64,000 nucleotides of DNA, taken from assembly GCF_039536745.1 (NCBI RefSeq), contig NZ_BAAAZE010000008.1, positions 558,001-622,000 on the forward strand, in the 5' to 3' direction. Numbering within the stretch: position 1 is the stretch's first letter; each line of letters starts with the position of its first letter. Shown here piece by piece: positions 1 to 7,917 of the stretch. The notes beneath the pieces were generated by a model. It was given only the letters and a program-made list of their open reading frames with translations, was not told the DNA's origin and made no database searches. The position numbers were made by a program, and so were the translations under genes. Origin of the DNA: Actimicrobium antarcticum. GTDB taxonomy: Bacteria; Pseudomonadota; Gammaproteobacteria; Burkholderiales; Burkholderiaceae_D.

Positions 1-1240
1 AGGTGATCCGGTCGAGCCGCACACCCGGCTGGCTGATCAGGTCGGCCAGCATCATCGGCGTGAGCACACCCAGGTCTGCGGTGAGCGTATAGATGGTTGA
101 TTCGGGCTCCGGCGGCGCGGGCGCTGCGGGCCCGGGTGCCTTGACCGGCGCGGCAGGCTTGGGCGCCGCAGTCAGCCGCAGCGCGACGCCCAGCGACTGA
201 CTGCGCTCCTGCAATTGCCGCAGTACCACGCTGGCAGGCAACAGGACGTCCTTGCCATCGGCTTTCAGGATCAACGGCGCTGTGTCGCTGGCTTGATTGC
301 CGCTGATGGCGATGACGGCAGTCGGGATCTTTTCATGCAGGTAGCGCACATTGGAGCCATTGCCCGACCAGGTGTAGGTGACACGGTTAAGGTCACAGAC
401 GTACTGGTCGAGCTGCCAGCCGCCGGGCGTGACTGGCTGCAGCAGTGCTTCGCAGGCGCGCGCAAAGACCAGCGGCGTGGGCTTGCTCAGCCACGGACGT
501 TGCGGCGACTGGCGCGCGCTGTCTGCCATGAGCCTGGCGCGGGCGGCGACCATCGCCTGCTCGCGTTCCTGTTCTTTTTTCTGGTGTTGCTGATACAGAT
601 AACCGGCACCGGCGCACGCCACCAGCACGGCGCCGCCGCCCAATGCGGCAAGTTGCCTGGTCGACAGTCGGCTCTGGACCGGGCTTAGCGCCGACCATTT
701 GCGCAGATGCAGCTGGCCGTTTTTTTTCTTGGGAAGTAACGCGTCGAGCGTCTTGCCGCTAAAGTTGTGGAAGCCGAACTGCTCCAGCTCGGGTTCGCCG
801 ATGACCACATTCCAGCCACCCAGCGCGTAGTCGCCCTGCAGCCGCTCCAGCACTTCGTCGCGGGTTCCGGCGAAATCACCATTCGGTAAAAAGTTGGCAT
901 CCCGCACCGCGCAGTACGCCCACGTGTCGTCAGGCAGCTTGAACGCGCACAGCCAGTTATGCACTGGCTGCTGGTGACCATCGTAATGTGCACCTTCAAT
1001 GGCGAGGGTCTTGGAGATGACGGCCGCCAGCGAATGCTGTCCGCGCCGCGCGCCATCGCGGGTATTGCCATAGCCGGCCTGGGCCATCGCGTGGTCCTTG
1101 CGCAAGACCATCATGTCGGCATCGATCTTGAATGACAGCCGCGCCGCCTCTTTCCAGAAGTCACGCGGACGCGACAGCGACTGCCAGAACAGGCCGCAAA
1201 TAAAGCGGGATTTGCCAATCTGAAAGATGTGGGTTGCCAT
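1..1240 (-). CDS. pilO: Type IVb pilus accessory protein PilO (C-terminus off the left edge)
   Basis: Inner-membrane assembly protein of R64/TCP-type IVb pili, where PilO works with the PilN secretin and the platform proteins. The frame stays open for 413 codons from the ATG at 1240 to the window edge, so the 3' end is missing. The N-terminal ~190 residues look cytoplasmic, a single hydrophobic segment lies at about residues 197-216 (LAALGGGAVLVACAGAGYLY), then a charged coiled stretch, a periplasmic part and a Pro/Ala-rich linker near residues 365-385. The start lies 16 nt after the pilN stop, so it is co-transcribed. The PilO call rests on position after pilN and on this layout, which fits the PilO2 family. 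Confidence 0.8.
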   Translation of the reverse strand, partial: MATHIFQIGKSRFICGLFWQSLSRPRDFWKEAARLSFKIDADMMVLRKDHAMAQAGYGNTRDGARRGQHSLAAVISKTLAIEGAHYDGHQQPVHNWLCAFKLPDDTWAYCAVRDANFLPNGDFAGTRDEVLERLQGDYALGGWNVVIGEPELEQFGFHNFSGKTLDALLPKKKNGQLHLRKWSALSPVQSRLSTRQLAALGGGAVLVACAGAGYLYQQHQKKEQEREQAMVAARARLMADSARQSPQRPWLSKPTPLVFARACEALLQPVTPGGWQLDQYVCDLNRVTYTWSGNGSNVRYLHEKIPTAVIAISGNQASDTAPLILKADGKDVLLPASVVLRQLQERSQSLGVALRLTAAPKPAAPVKAPGPAAPAPPEPESTIYTLTADLGVLTPMMLADLISQPGVRLDRIT

Positions 1241-1256
1241 GGTCCGGGCTCGTCGG

Positions 1257-2873
1257 TCAGGAGGCGCGCATGGCGATCGGGGTGATCAGGATCACGATGA
1301 CCTCCTTGTTGCCGGAGGCCTTGAGACTGCCGCCCAGCAGCAGATTGGCCGGCGTGCCGACACCCTGCTGGTTCAGGTTGTCATCGGTTTGCTCGAAGCC
1401 GCTGATGACCAGGGTTTCATTCGATTTCATGGCGACGCGCTGCAGGAAATTACGGGTTTCGATTTCCGGCGTTTCGATCGTGGCGGTGCTGCTGGAGACG
1501 GTACGCAGCGAGCGCAGCGTCGAGATATCGGTCGAGAATTGCAGCATGACCGCGCCATTGTTGAGCACGTTCGGCAAGATGGTCATGTTGAACCCGGTGG
1601 TGATGGTGCCTGGTGTCAGCGTGGTGCTGCTGCCGACGTTGGCAGTGAGCGTGGTTTGGGACGATTTCAGGTAACTGGTCTGTTTGGCGACCTGCACCGG
1701 GACCGGCTGGTTGTTCAGCGTGACCACGGAGGCCGAGGTTTCACGTCGCACCTGACCCTGCTCGGACAGTGCCTCGATGAGCATCGAACTGCCGGCCAGC
1801 CTGCTGGTGGCGGTATCGAGGATCGCTGCCGAAAACGCGCTGCTGTTGGCAACGCTGGCCAATGAATTCGTCAAGCCGTATTTGCGCGAGAGTGTCTGGT
1901 AGACGCTGTCCCATTTGATGCCATAGTTGTCGCCGCGCGTGAGCGTCACCGCCAGTACCGTGACATTGACCATGACCTGGCGCGACAGCGCGCGGTTTTC
2001 CTTGTCGATGAACAGGGCAATGCGTTCGAGGTTGTCGGGCGTGTCGGAGACCGTGATGGAGCCGGTCGCCGGGGACGACACTACCTTGCCCTGTGACGAC
2101 AACATGATGCCGACGGCTTTTTCGATACTCGAATACACCGAGAGGGTCGATTTGACGGCGGTGTTCTGGGTGTTGGTGGCGTTGATCGCATTGCCGCCGC
2201 CACCACCACTGTCGCCACCCGAACTGGCGCCGCTGGAGACCGTGGCGCTGAGCGCCGAATCGCCCGGCACGGCAGCGATCTGGAAGGTGCGGGTATCGGT
2301 ATGAAAAAACTGAATTGTGCCATTGGCGTATTTCCAGGACACGCCGAAGCGGGCAGCGGCGGTATCGAGCAAGCCCTTCAGGCTGCCACCCGAAAAGTCG
2401 ATCCGGATCGGAGTCGGAGCTTGGGCCTGATTCTGGCCGGTGGCACCGAATCCGCCAGGCATCGCTGGTTGCGCCGATTTTTGTCCTGACATGGCCGCAG
2501 GTTGTCCGGCTTGCGCCGCATCACTGGCGACCTTGGTCGGAATTCCCGAGCGCAAGGTGATGCGTTCAGCAAATTCAGCCAGCGAGTTAATGGATCGCTC
2601 GAACGTTGCGGGCTGGTTGAAGACCGGCGGAAGCGGCGTCTGACTCACGCGCGGCAGGCTGCGGCCGAGCCAGATACCCGGATCGTGTTGTACGGCAGGG
2701 AGCACCTTGCTGGCGGCGCCATCGACTTTGCCGACGTCACGTGCCAGTTGCGATGCGCGTGCCTCGCTTTCTTTGACGCGTCCGATGATGCCTTCGTTCA
2801 TGCTGTTGCAAGCCGGTAGCAGGCTGACGGCGAGCGCCATCAGCGTCACTCGTGTCACTGGTGCTGGTTTCAT
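1257..2873 (-). CDS. pilN: Type IVb pilus outer-membrane secretin PilN
   Basis: Forms the outer-membrane channel through which the type IVb pilus leaves the cell. The 538-residue protein starts with a lipoprotein signal (hydrophobic run, then LLPAC with Cys22), as in R64 PilN. An N-terminal periplasmic region is followed by a Gly/Ser-rich linker near residues 215-235 and a C-terminal secretin domain that ends in a KEVIVILITPIAMR-like strand typical of secretins. The reading frame is open further upstream, but the ATG at 2873 places the signal peptide correctly and overlaps the pilL stop as TAATG, which suggests translational coupling. Confidence 0.9.
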   Translation of the reverse strand: MKPAPVTRVTLMALAVSLLPACNSMNEGIIGRVKESEARASQLARDVGKVDGAASKVLPAVQHDPGIWLGRSLPRVSQTPLPPVFNQPATFERSINSLAEFAERITLRSGIPTKVASDAAQAGQPAAMSGQKSAQPAMPGGFGATGQNQAQAPTPIRIDFSGGSLKGLLDTAAARFGVSWKYANGTIQFFHTDTRTFQIAAVPGDSALSATVSSGASSGGDSGGGGGNAINATNTQNTAVKSTLSVYSSIEKAVGIMLSSQGKVVSSPATGSITVSDTPDNLERIALFIDKENRALSRQVMVNVTVLAVTLTRGDNYGIKWDSVYQTLSRKYGLTNSLASVANSSAFSAAILDTATSRLAGSSMLIEALSEQGQVRRETSASVVTLNNQPVPVQVAKQTSYLKSSQTTLTANVGSSTTLTPGTITTGFNMTILPNVLNNGAVMLQFSTDISTLRSLRTVSSSTATIETPEIETRNFLQRVAMKSNETLVISGFEQTDDNLNQQGVGTPANLLLGGSLKASGNKEVIVILITPIAMRAS

Positions 2874-3628
2874 TATTGCGCTCCTTTGGCCACGATACGC
2901 AGTACCCGGTTGCCTTCGTAAAAGATGGCCGTAACCGGTGCATCGCCAAATTGCAGGCTGCCCGTCACTGCTGCGACGGCATCTTCGAACGAGCCTTTGA
3001 TGCTGGCGGCCGCCTCGATCGAAAAATCTTGTGGCAGTTCCCAGACCAGTTGCCATCCCGCCGTCAGCGACCAGCGTGCCAGCGCGTTTTGCAAGGTGCG
3101 ATCGGCGGGTGTGGTGCTCCAGAGCAGCAAGGGCGGCTCGGGTGGTGCTGGCGCTGTTGCCGACTCAGTTGCTGACACCGGTGTCGGCATGCCGTCAACA
3201 TTCATGAACTGCTGGGTATCGGTACTGCGCAGCGCCAGCCCACCGTCCGCCCTGGCCGGCAGTTTTTCGATGCGCAGGCGCTTGCCATTCAGGCGCCAGG
3301 CAAAGTGGTATTGCTCCGCCAGCGTGGTGAGCACCTGCTGTGCCGGCAGATCGAGGTTCTCCGTGAACTGACCGTCGATGCTGTCGTCGATGCTGATCTG
3401 CAGATGTTGTGCCTGCGCAAATTGCCTGAGAACGTGCTTCAGGCTGTGTCCCTTTGCGCGGTAATGGAAGCGCTCTTTGCGCCAGCTGGTTTCGGTCGTT
3501 GCCGGAGTTGCCGCAGCAGTTGCAGCGACAGTCGCAGCGGTGGCAACGTCGCCCACACCGAGACAGGTTCCTGCCAGGAGCAAGGCAAACAGCGGAGGCG
3601 CAGCACGATAGCGGAGTCGACAAAGCAT
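2873..3628 (-). CDS. pilL: PilL/TcpQ-like type IVb pilus protein
   Basis: Periplasmic or outer-membrane protein thought to stabilise the secretin of type IVb pili. It has 251 residues from the ATG at 3628, chosen because AGGA lies about 8 nt upstream and the protein then opens with a signal peptide (about residues 1-32, Ala-rich end). An upstream in-frame ATG at 3679 would push the signal peptide inward. Residues ~45-120 resemble a secretin/TonB short N-terminal (STN) domain (SLKHVLRQFAQAQHL, a region where secretins bind their partners). The C-terminal ~90 residues (from about LARWSLTAGWQLVWE) match the TcpQ domain. No pilM-like gene separates it from pilN, unlike R64. Confidence 0.75.
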   Translation of the reverse strand: MLCRLRYRAAPPLFALLLAGTCLGVGDVATAATVAATAAATPATTETSWRKERFHYRAKGHSLKHVLRQFAQAQHLQISIDDSIDGQFTENLDLPAQQVLTTLAEQYHFAWRLNGKRLRIEKLPARADGGLALRSTDTQQFMNVDGMPTPVSATESATAPAPPEPPLLLWSTTPADRTLQNALARWSLTAGWQLVWELPQDFSIEAAASIKGSFEDAVAAVTGSLQFGDAPVTAIFYEGNRVLRIVAKGAQ

Positions 3629-3952
3629 AAGGAGTTCCTGAAACACAGTTGCCGCACGCCGGGTTGGAGACATGTGCAAACTGACTTGTTAAGCGAACGA
3701 CCAATCGTTCGACTATAGGTTTCTGTACATCACTACTTTTAGTTTATGCTTGGTGTTCTGAATTACAAAACGTTTGTTTGATGCTTTGTAGAAATTGTTG
3801 AAATTTGTGCGGATAGGGAACACTGCTCAGAAGAAATCTGAATCGTGCTGCTGCAGTGATGCAGCCGAGGGGATACTTGGTGAGTACCTCGAAACGTCTG
3901 GCGGTTCCAGACATGTCGATATTTATCTGGCGTACTGGAAAGGGAACCTCGC
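3629..3952. other. Intergenic region between divergent pil operon and diguanylate cyclase
   Basis: A 324-bp stretch without a convincing gene. It must hold the promoters of the pil operon (minus) and of the cyclase gene (plus). It contains an 18-bp palindrome listed separately and is locally AT-rich around 3715-3800. A purine-rich AAAGGGA at 3938-3944 is the likely ribosome binding site of the cyclase. Confidence 0.6.
3694..3711. promoter_or_regulatory. Palindrome upstream of pilL, candidate repressor operator
   Basis: CGAACGA-CCAA-TCGTTCG is a perfect 7-bp inverted repeat with a 4-bp centre. It lies about 66 bp upstream of the pilL start. Its form resembles operators of TetR-family repressors, but no regulator gene is visible in the window. 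The function is inference. Confidence 0.4.
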
Positions 3953-5215
3953 ATGCATCACCCTGGCTCATCCGAATCACTGATCTATCTGGTCCATCCG
4001 AATGCGCTGCTTGCCAAGGACACTGCGCTGCAACTTGGTCAACTGGGATGCCCGGTAGAAGTGCTCGCCGGCCTGGCGGCGCTGGCTGACGTGATCGACC
4101 GGCGTGCGCCAGTTGCCGTGGTGGTCGACCTCGGCAAATCCATGGCCTCGGCGAGCATGATGCTGGAACTGACGATGCTGCGGCAGAGTGCTGATTTTGT
4201 GCTGGTGTTCCTGTCCTCACGCGGTAACTTTGAATCCCGCCTGAATGCCATACACGCCGGTGCGGATGCCTATTTCAACCGGCCGATCGATCTGGTGGCG
4301 TTGATTGAAAAACTCGACGCGTTGATCCGGAATCGTGAACGCCGCCCCTACCGGGTCATGCTTGTTTGTAACGATGCGCGCAGTGCTGATGTGCTGCGCG
4401 GCGCAGGAATGGAAGTCGACCTGCTGGTCAAGCCGGCAGAGCTGTTCAACCGGCTAGGGGAATACAAACCCGAACTGATACTGGTGGATGTGCTCCTCGC
4501 CGATTGCAGCGGCATCGATCTGATCAGGTTAATCCGGCAGAATGTGCTGTATCTCGATATTCCTGTCGTGTGCATGGGGGCACAGGTGCCGGACGATGCC
4601 TACCATCTGCAGGCGCTGACGGCAGGCGCGGACGACTATCTGGCCGGCTCGCTTGGTGCCGCCCATTTGCGCGCTGCGGTCGCGGGGCGAGCGGAGCGCT
4701 ACCGGTCTCTACGCGGGCTCATCACGCGCGACAGTCTGACCGGTTTGTATAACCACGGCGCGATCAAAGATACGCTTGCACGTGAAATGTCGCTGGTCGA
4801 ACGCAGTGCGGCGCCGCTTTCCATGGCGATGCTCGATCTGGATTTTTTCAAGAAGGTCAACGACACCTGGGGCCATCCCGTCGGCGATCAGGTGATACGC
4901 TCGCTGGCGCGGTTGTTGCAGCAGCAGTTGCGGCGCGGCGACATCATCGGACGCTACGGCGGCGAAGAGTTTGTGGTGGTCATGCCCGGCACCACGCTGG
5001 CTGCGGCCGCAACGGTGCTGGCCAATATCGGCGCCGCTTTTGCGCAGGTCAAGCAGAATGCGGACGGCGTGGTATTTCATGCCACTTTTTCTGCCGGCGT
5101 TGCCGAGGCACACGGGCACGCCGATGCGGAGTCGTTGTTGCGCAGTGCCGATGCCGCGCTCTACCAGGCCAAGCACGCAGGACGCAATTGCGTGATGCAG
5201 GCCAACCCGCCTTGA
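3953..5215 (+). CDS. Diguanylate cyclase with two degenerate receiver domains
   Basis: Cytoplasmic enzyme that should make c-di-GMP from two GTP. Of its 420 residues, about 8-125 and 133-250 are receiver-like domains and about 255-418 are a GGDEF domain. The active site reads GGEEF (residues 336-340) and is preceded five residues earlier by RRGD (327-330), an intact product-inhibition I-site. Both receivers are degenerate: the first has VHPN where an acidic pair is expected and Arg-Pro instead of Lys-Pro, and the second lacks the Lys. Phosphorelay control is therefore doubtful. It sits between type IVb pilus genes and pgaABCD, both classes of surface function known to respond to c-di-GMP. Confidence 0.9.
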   Translation: MHHPGSSESLIYLVHPNALLAKDTALQLGQLGCPVEVLAGLAALADVIDRRAPVAVVVDLGKSMASASMMLELTMLRQSADFVLVFLSSRGNFESRLNAIHAGADAYFNRPIDLVALIEKLDALIRNRERRPYRVMLVCNDARSADVLRGAGMEVDLLVKPAELFNRLGEYKPELILVDVLLADCSGIDLIRLIRQNVLYLDIPVVCMGAQVPDDAYHLQALTAGADDYLAGSLGAAHLRAAVAGRAERYRSLRGLITRDSLTGLYNHGAIKDTLAREMSLVERSAAPLSMAMLDLDFFKKVNDTWGHPVGDQVIRSLARLLQQQLRRGDIIGRYGGEEFVVVMPGTTLAAAATVLANIGAAFAQVKQNADGVVFHATFSAGVAEAHGHADAESLLRSADAALYQAKHAGRNCVMQANPP

Positions 5216-5279
5216 GCGAGGCTGTTACGCTATCGGCCTGACGCTGTTTAATCATGTTCGACGAGGAGTGAGTTTCTGC

Positions 5280-6008
5280 ATGACCAAGCTATCTGTAAAC
5301 ATCAACAAGATCGCCTTGCTGCGCAATTCGCGCGGTCGCAATTATCCGGATGTCAGCGCCTTTGCCGAGCGCTGCCTGTCCCTCGGCGCCGACGGCATCA
5401 CGCTGCATCCGCGTCCGGATCAGCGCCATGCACGCTATGACGATGTCGTCGCATTGCATGCCGTGACGGCAGCCTTTGGGCGGGAACTCAATGTCGAGGG
5501 ATTCCCGACCAGCGACTTCATGGAGGTGGTCCAGCGAGTACGCCCGGCCCAGTGCACACTGGTGCCGGACAGCCCGGATCAGCTCACCTCCGACCACGGC
5601 TGGGATCTGATCCGCGATGCGGACCTGCTGCGCCCGGTGATTGCCGCATTGAAAGACAATGGCGTTCGGGTCAGCCTGTTCGTTGATGTGGGCAACCAGC
5701 AGCTGGCGCTGGCAAAACAGCTCGGCGCTGATCGTATCGAGCTTTACACCGAACCGTATGCGCAGGCGTTCGGCACGCCCGGGCTGAAGAACGTGCTGGA
5801 TCAGTTTCACGAGGCGGCCTTGCGTGCCAACGCAGCCGGACTTGGTGTCAATGCCGGTCACGATCTGAATCTGGACAACTTGCCCGATTTTTTGACAATT
5901 CCGGGCATCCTTGAGGTATCGATTGGTCACGCATTGATCGTCGAGTGCCTGGAGTCAGGCATCGAAACAGTGCTGGGGCGCTATTGCGCCAGTGCCGCCG
6001 GTCGCTGA
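5280..6008 (+). CDS. pdxJ: Pyridoxine 5'-phosphate synthase PdxJ
   Basis: Last step of DXP-dependent vitamin B6 synthesis: condenses 1-deoxyxylulose 5-phosphate with 3-amino-2-oxopropyl phosphate. The 242-residue protein begins with the typical LSVNINKIALLRNSRG and keeps the family's TLHPRPDQRH and EPYAQAF segments; the length matches E. coli PdxJ. The ATG at 5280 is preferred over an in-frame GTG at 5268 because GAGGAG (5263-5268) would overlap the GTG. It is separated from the usual era-recO-pdxJ-acpS neighbourhood and is 64 nt downstream of the cyclase gene. Its stop is two bases from the convergent pgaD stop. Confidence 0.96.
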   Translation: MTKLSVNINKIALLRNSRGRNYPDVSAFAERCLSLGADGITLHPRPDQRHARYDDVVALHAVTAAFGRELNVEGFPTSDFMEVVQRVRPAQCTLVPDSPDQLTSDHGWDLIRDADLLRPVIAALKDNGVRVSLFVDVGNQQLALAKQLGADRIELYTEPYAQAFGTPGLKNVLDQFHEAALRANAAGLGVNAGHDLNLDNLPDFLTIPGILEVSIGHALIVECLESGIETVLGRYCASAAGR

Positions 6009-6010
6009 GC

Positions 6011-6556
6011 CTAAGCCGATACGTTGATCGCGATGCGGGAAGTTGGCAAGCGTGTCGGGAGGTAGTCGGATTTGGCGATCACGCCACCGGGCAGGGCGCC
6101 CGGGATGATGAATGTCTTGATGGCATGCCGGAAGGTACCGTCGACGTCATGGATGGCCACCAGGCAGCGTGCACCCTGCCAGGCTGCCAGCCTGGCAGGA
6201 CTGATTTTTCGGTACTGTGCCAGCTCCGAGAGTTCCACAGAGCCGCTTTGCTGGCGTCGCTGTCTTCCGTGAAACAGCACATATTCCCGGCCAGCCCAGC
6301 CCACCAGGACGACGCTTTGCGCAGCAACGGCGATCAGGCACGGTGCAACCAGTTGTACCAGGCTGGACCAGCTGTCGGTGGCGCGTACCGTGTCCCGCAT
6401 TACCACGAATCCGAGTTGCCAGATCGCTACTGTCGCCAACGGACTCCAGCAACCCAGCCACAGACTCCAGAGCAGCGCGGCAACGATGCCCCAGCCGATG
6501 CGTGCCGGTAGCGCCAGCGCCATGGGGTGATTGATGATGGGCGCAAACTGGGTCAT
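6011..6556 (-). CDS. pgaD: Poly-N-acetylglucosamine biosynthesis protein PgaD
   Basis: Small inner-membrane partner of the PgaC glycosyltransferase; in E. coli the PgaC-PgaD pair together binds c-di-GMP and PgaD is degraded without it. The 181-residue protein has two hydrophobic segments (about residues 20-50 and 65-92) followed by a cytoplasmic C-terminal tail. Its ATG overlaps the pgaC stop by 4 nt (ATGA), with AGGA about 8 nt upstream. Longer in-frame extensions upstream only translate the pgaC repeat and are not credible. The family is poorly conserved, so the call leans on position and topology. Confidence 0.85.
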   Translation of the reverse strand: MTQFAPIINHPMALALPARIGWGIVAALLWSLWLGCWSPLATVAIWQLGFVVMRDTVRATDSWSSLVQLVAPCLIAVAAQSVVLVGWAGREYVLFHGRQRRQQSGSVELSELAQYRKISPARLAAWQGARCLVAIHDVDGTFRHAIKTFIIPGALPGGVIAKSDYLPTRLPTSRIAINVSA

Positions 6557-7914
6557 GGTGGTGGTCCTGATGAAGTGAGATTCGAGGTGAGATTCGAGGT
6601 GAGATTCGACGTAAGTTCCGAGGTGAGTTCGGATGGGTGGTCGGTAGGCGGCAGCTGGCGGCCGGATGCCTGCAGGCCGCGATCCGGACTGACCCAGACA
6701 GCGCGCTTGCCACGCGGACGCAGGAGAACATGCGGTACCGCCCACAATGTCGTCGCCATGTTCAGCATCCAGTACGCCAGCGGGTACCAGACCATCCAGA
6801 AAAAATGGCGAAACAATTGCTGGTCATAGCGTCGGTCCAGCAGCATGGCGACCATGATCTGCAGCAGGCAGGTCAGCGCCATGAGCAGGGCATGCCAGTT
6901 TCCGTTGTGCCGGACTTGCACGACTTGCCAGGACGGCGGCAGCAGCAGACTCGCCATCCAGAGCACCGATACCGCGCCCATCACGCAGGCCCACGCGACC
7001 GAGGTGACGTATTCCAGATAGATCGGCCACATCCTGCGCAATTTCCATGAGCGAAAAATGAAGCGGTATTTGATGACCGTCTGCAGTCCGCCCATGGCCC
7101 AGCGCAAGCGCTGCTTCCAGAGCCCGGTGATGGTTTCCGGCATCAGAATCCAGCACAAGGCGCGCGGCTCGAAGCGGATGCTCCACTGCGCATTTTGCAG
7201 CTTCCAGCTGATGTCGATATCTTCGGTCAGCATGTCGGGACTCCAGAATCCGACTTCCAGCAAGGCGCGCCGTCGAAACATCGTGACCACGCCAGACACC
7301 GTAAAAAGCCGGCCATACACCCGCTGCGTCCGTTTGATCAGTCCGATGATCGATGAGAATTCACCAACCTGCAGCCGGCCCAGCAGGGTCGAGCGTGTAC
7401 GAATACGGGGATTGCCGGTAACGGCGCCAAGCCGAGCGGCATGCTGGAAGTGCACCATCATCCAGCCGATGACGTTGCGGTCGAGCATGGCATCGCCATC
7501 AATGCACAGCAGGTATTCGCTGTTCGCGAGTAATGCAGCGGTATTCAATCCGACCGCCTTACCCTGGTTGCTGGCCTGATGGATCACACGCAGCTTCGGA
7601 TAACGGCGGGTCAGTCGATTGAGGATGGCTCCGGTCTGGTCCGTACTACCATCGTTGATGCAAATGATTTCGTAATTCGGATAGTTCAGGCGCGACAGCG
7701 ATTGCAGGACTTCGTGAATATTGTCCTGTTCGTTAAAGCACGGTACCAGCACCGAGACCAGCGGCGTCCCTTCCAGCAGCAACAGCGGATCGCGTTGCGA
7801 CACGGTGTTGCGTTCGTATCGCCACCAGAACACCAGTCCGCCCAGCATCCATGCAAACGACATCAGCAGCGGATAGTAAAACGTAAAATCGAGCAAAAAA
7901 TCAATCAGCCGCAT
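6553..7914 (-). CDS. pgaC: Poly-beta-1,6-N-acetylglucosamine synthase PgaC
   Basis: Processive GT2 glycosyltransferase in the inner membrane that polymerises UDP-GlcNAc into PNAG and exports it. The 453-residue protein has an N-terminal membrane segment, a catalytic domain with IDGDA, LTEDIDISW and the QRLRW processivity motif, then C-terminal membrane segments. The usual family end is near residue 420. This copy carries an extra tail of about 30 residues made of a four-residue repeat (SELT/SNLT) ending in SGPPP, encoded by a 12-bp tandem repeat. Its start is 3 nt after the pgaB stop. Confidence 0.96.
   Translation of the reverse strand: MRLIDFLLDFTFYYPLLMSFAWMLGGLVFWWRYERNTVSQRDPLLLLEGTPLVSVLVPCFNEQDNIHEVLQSLSRLNYPNYEIICINDGSTDQTGAILNRLTRRYPKLRVIHQASNQGKAVGLNTAALLANSEYLLCIDGDAMLDRNVIGWMMVHFQHAARLGAVTGNPRIRTRSTLLGRLQVGEFSSIIGLIKRTQRVYGRLFTVSGVVTMFRRRALLEVGFWSPDMLTEDIDISWKLQNAQWSIRFEPRALCWILMPETITGLWKQRLRWAMGGLQTVIKYRFIFRSWKLRRMWPIYLEYVTSVAWACVMGAVSVLWMASLLLPPSWQVVQVRHNGNWHALLMALTCLLQIMVAMLLDRRYDQQLFRHFFWMVWYPLAYWMLNMATTLWAVPHVLLRPRGKRAVWVSPDRGLQASGRQLPPTDHPSELTSELTSNLTSNLTSNLTSSGPPP
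6572..6631. repeat. 12-bp tandem repeat in the 3' end of pgaC
   Basis: Five consecutive 12-bp units on the plus strand: gaagtgagattc, two exact copies of gaggtgagattc, gacgtaagttcc and gaggtgagttcg. In the pgaC frame each unit adds four residues (S-N/E-L-T), so unit gain or loss changes tail length without a frameshift. It ends about 16 nt before the pgaD start codon. Confidence 0.9.
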
Positions 7915-7917
7915 GCG

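Noticed and set aside
3851..3866. GCTGC/GCAGC short hairpin before the cyclase gene
   Set aside because: Five-bp stem is too short to separate from chance in this base composition.
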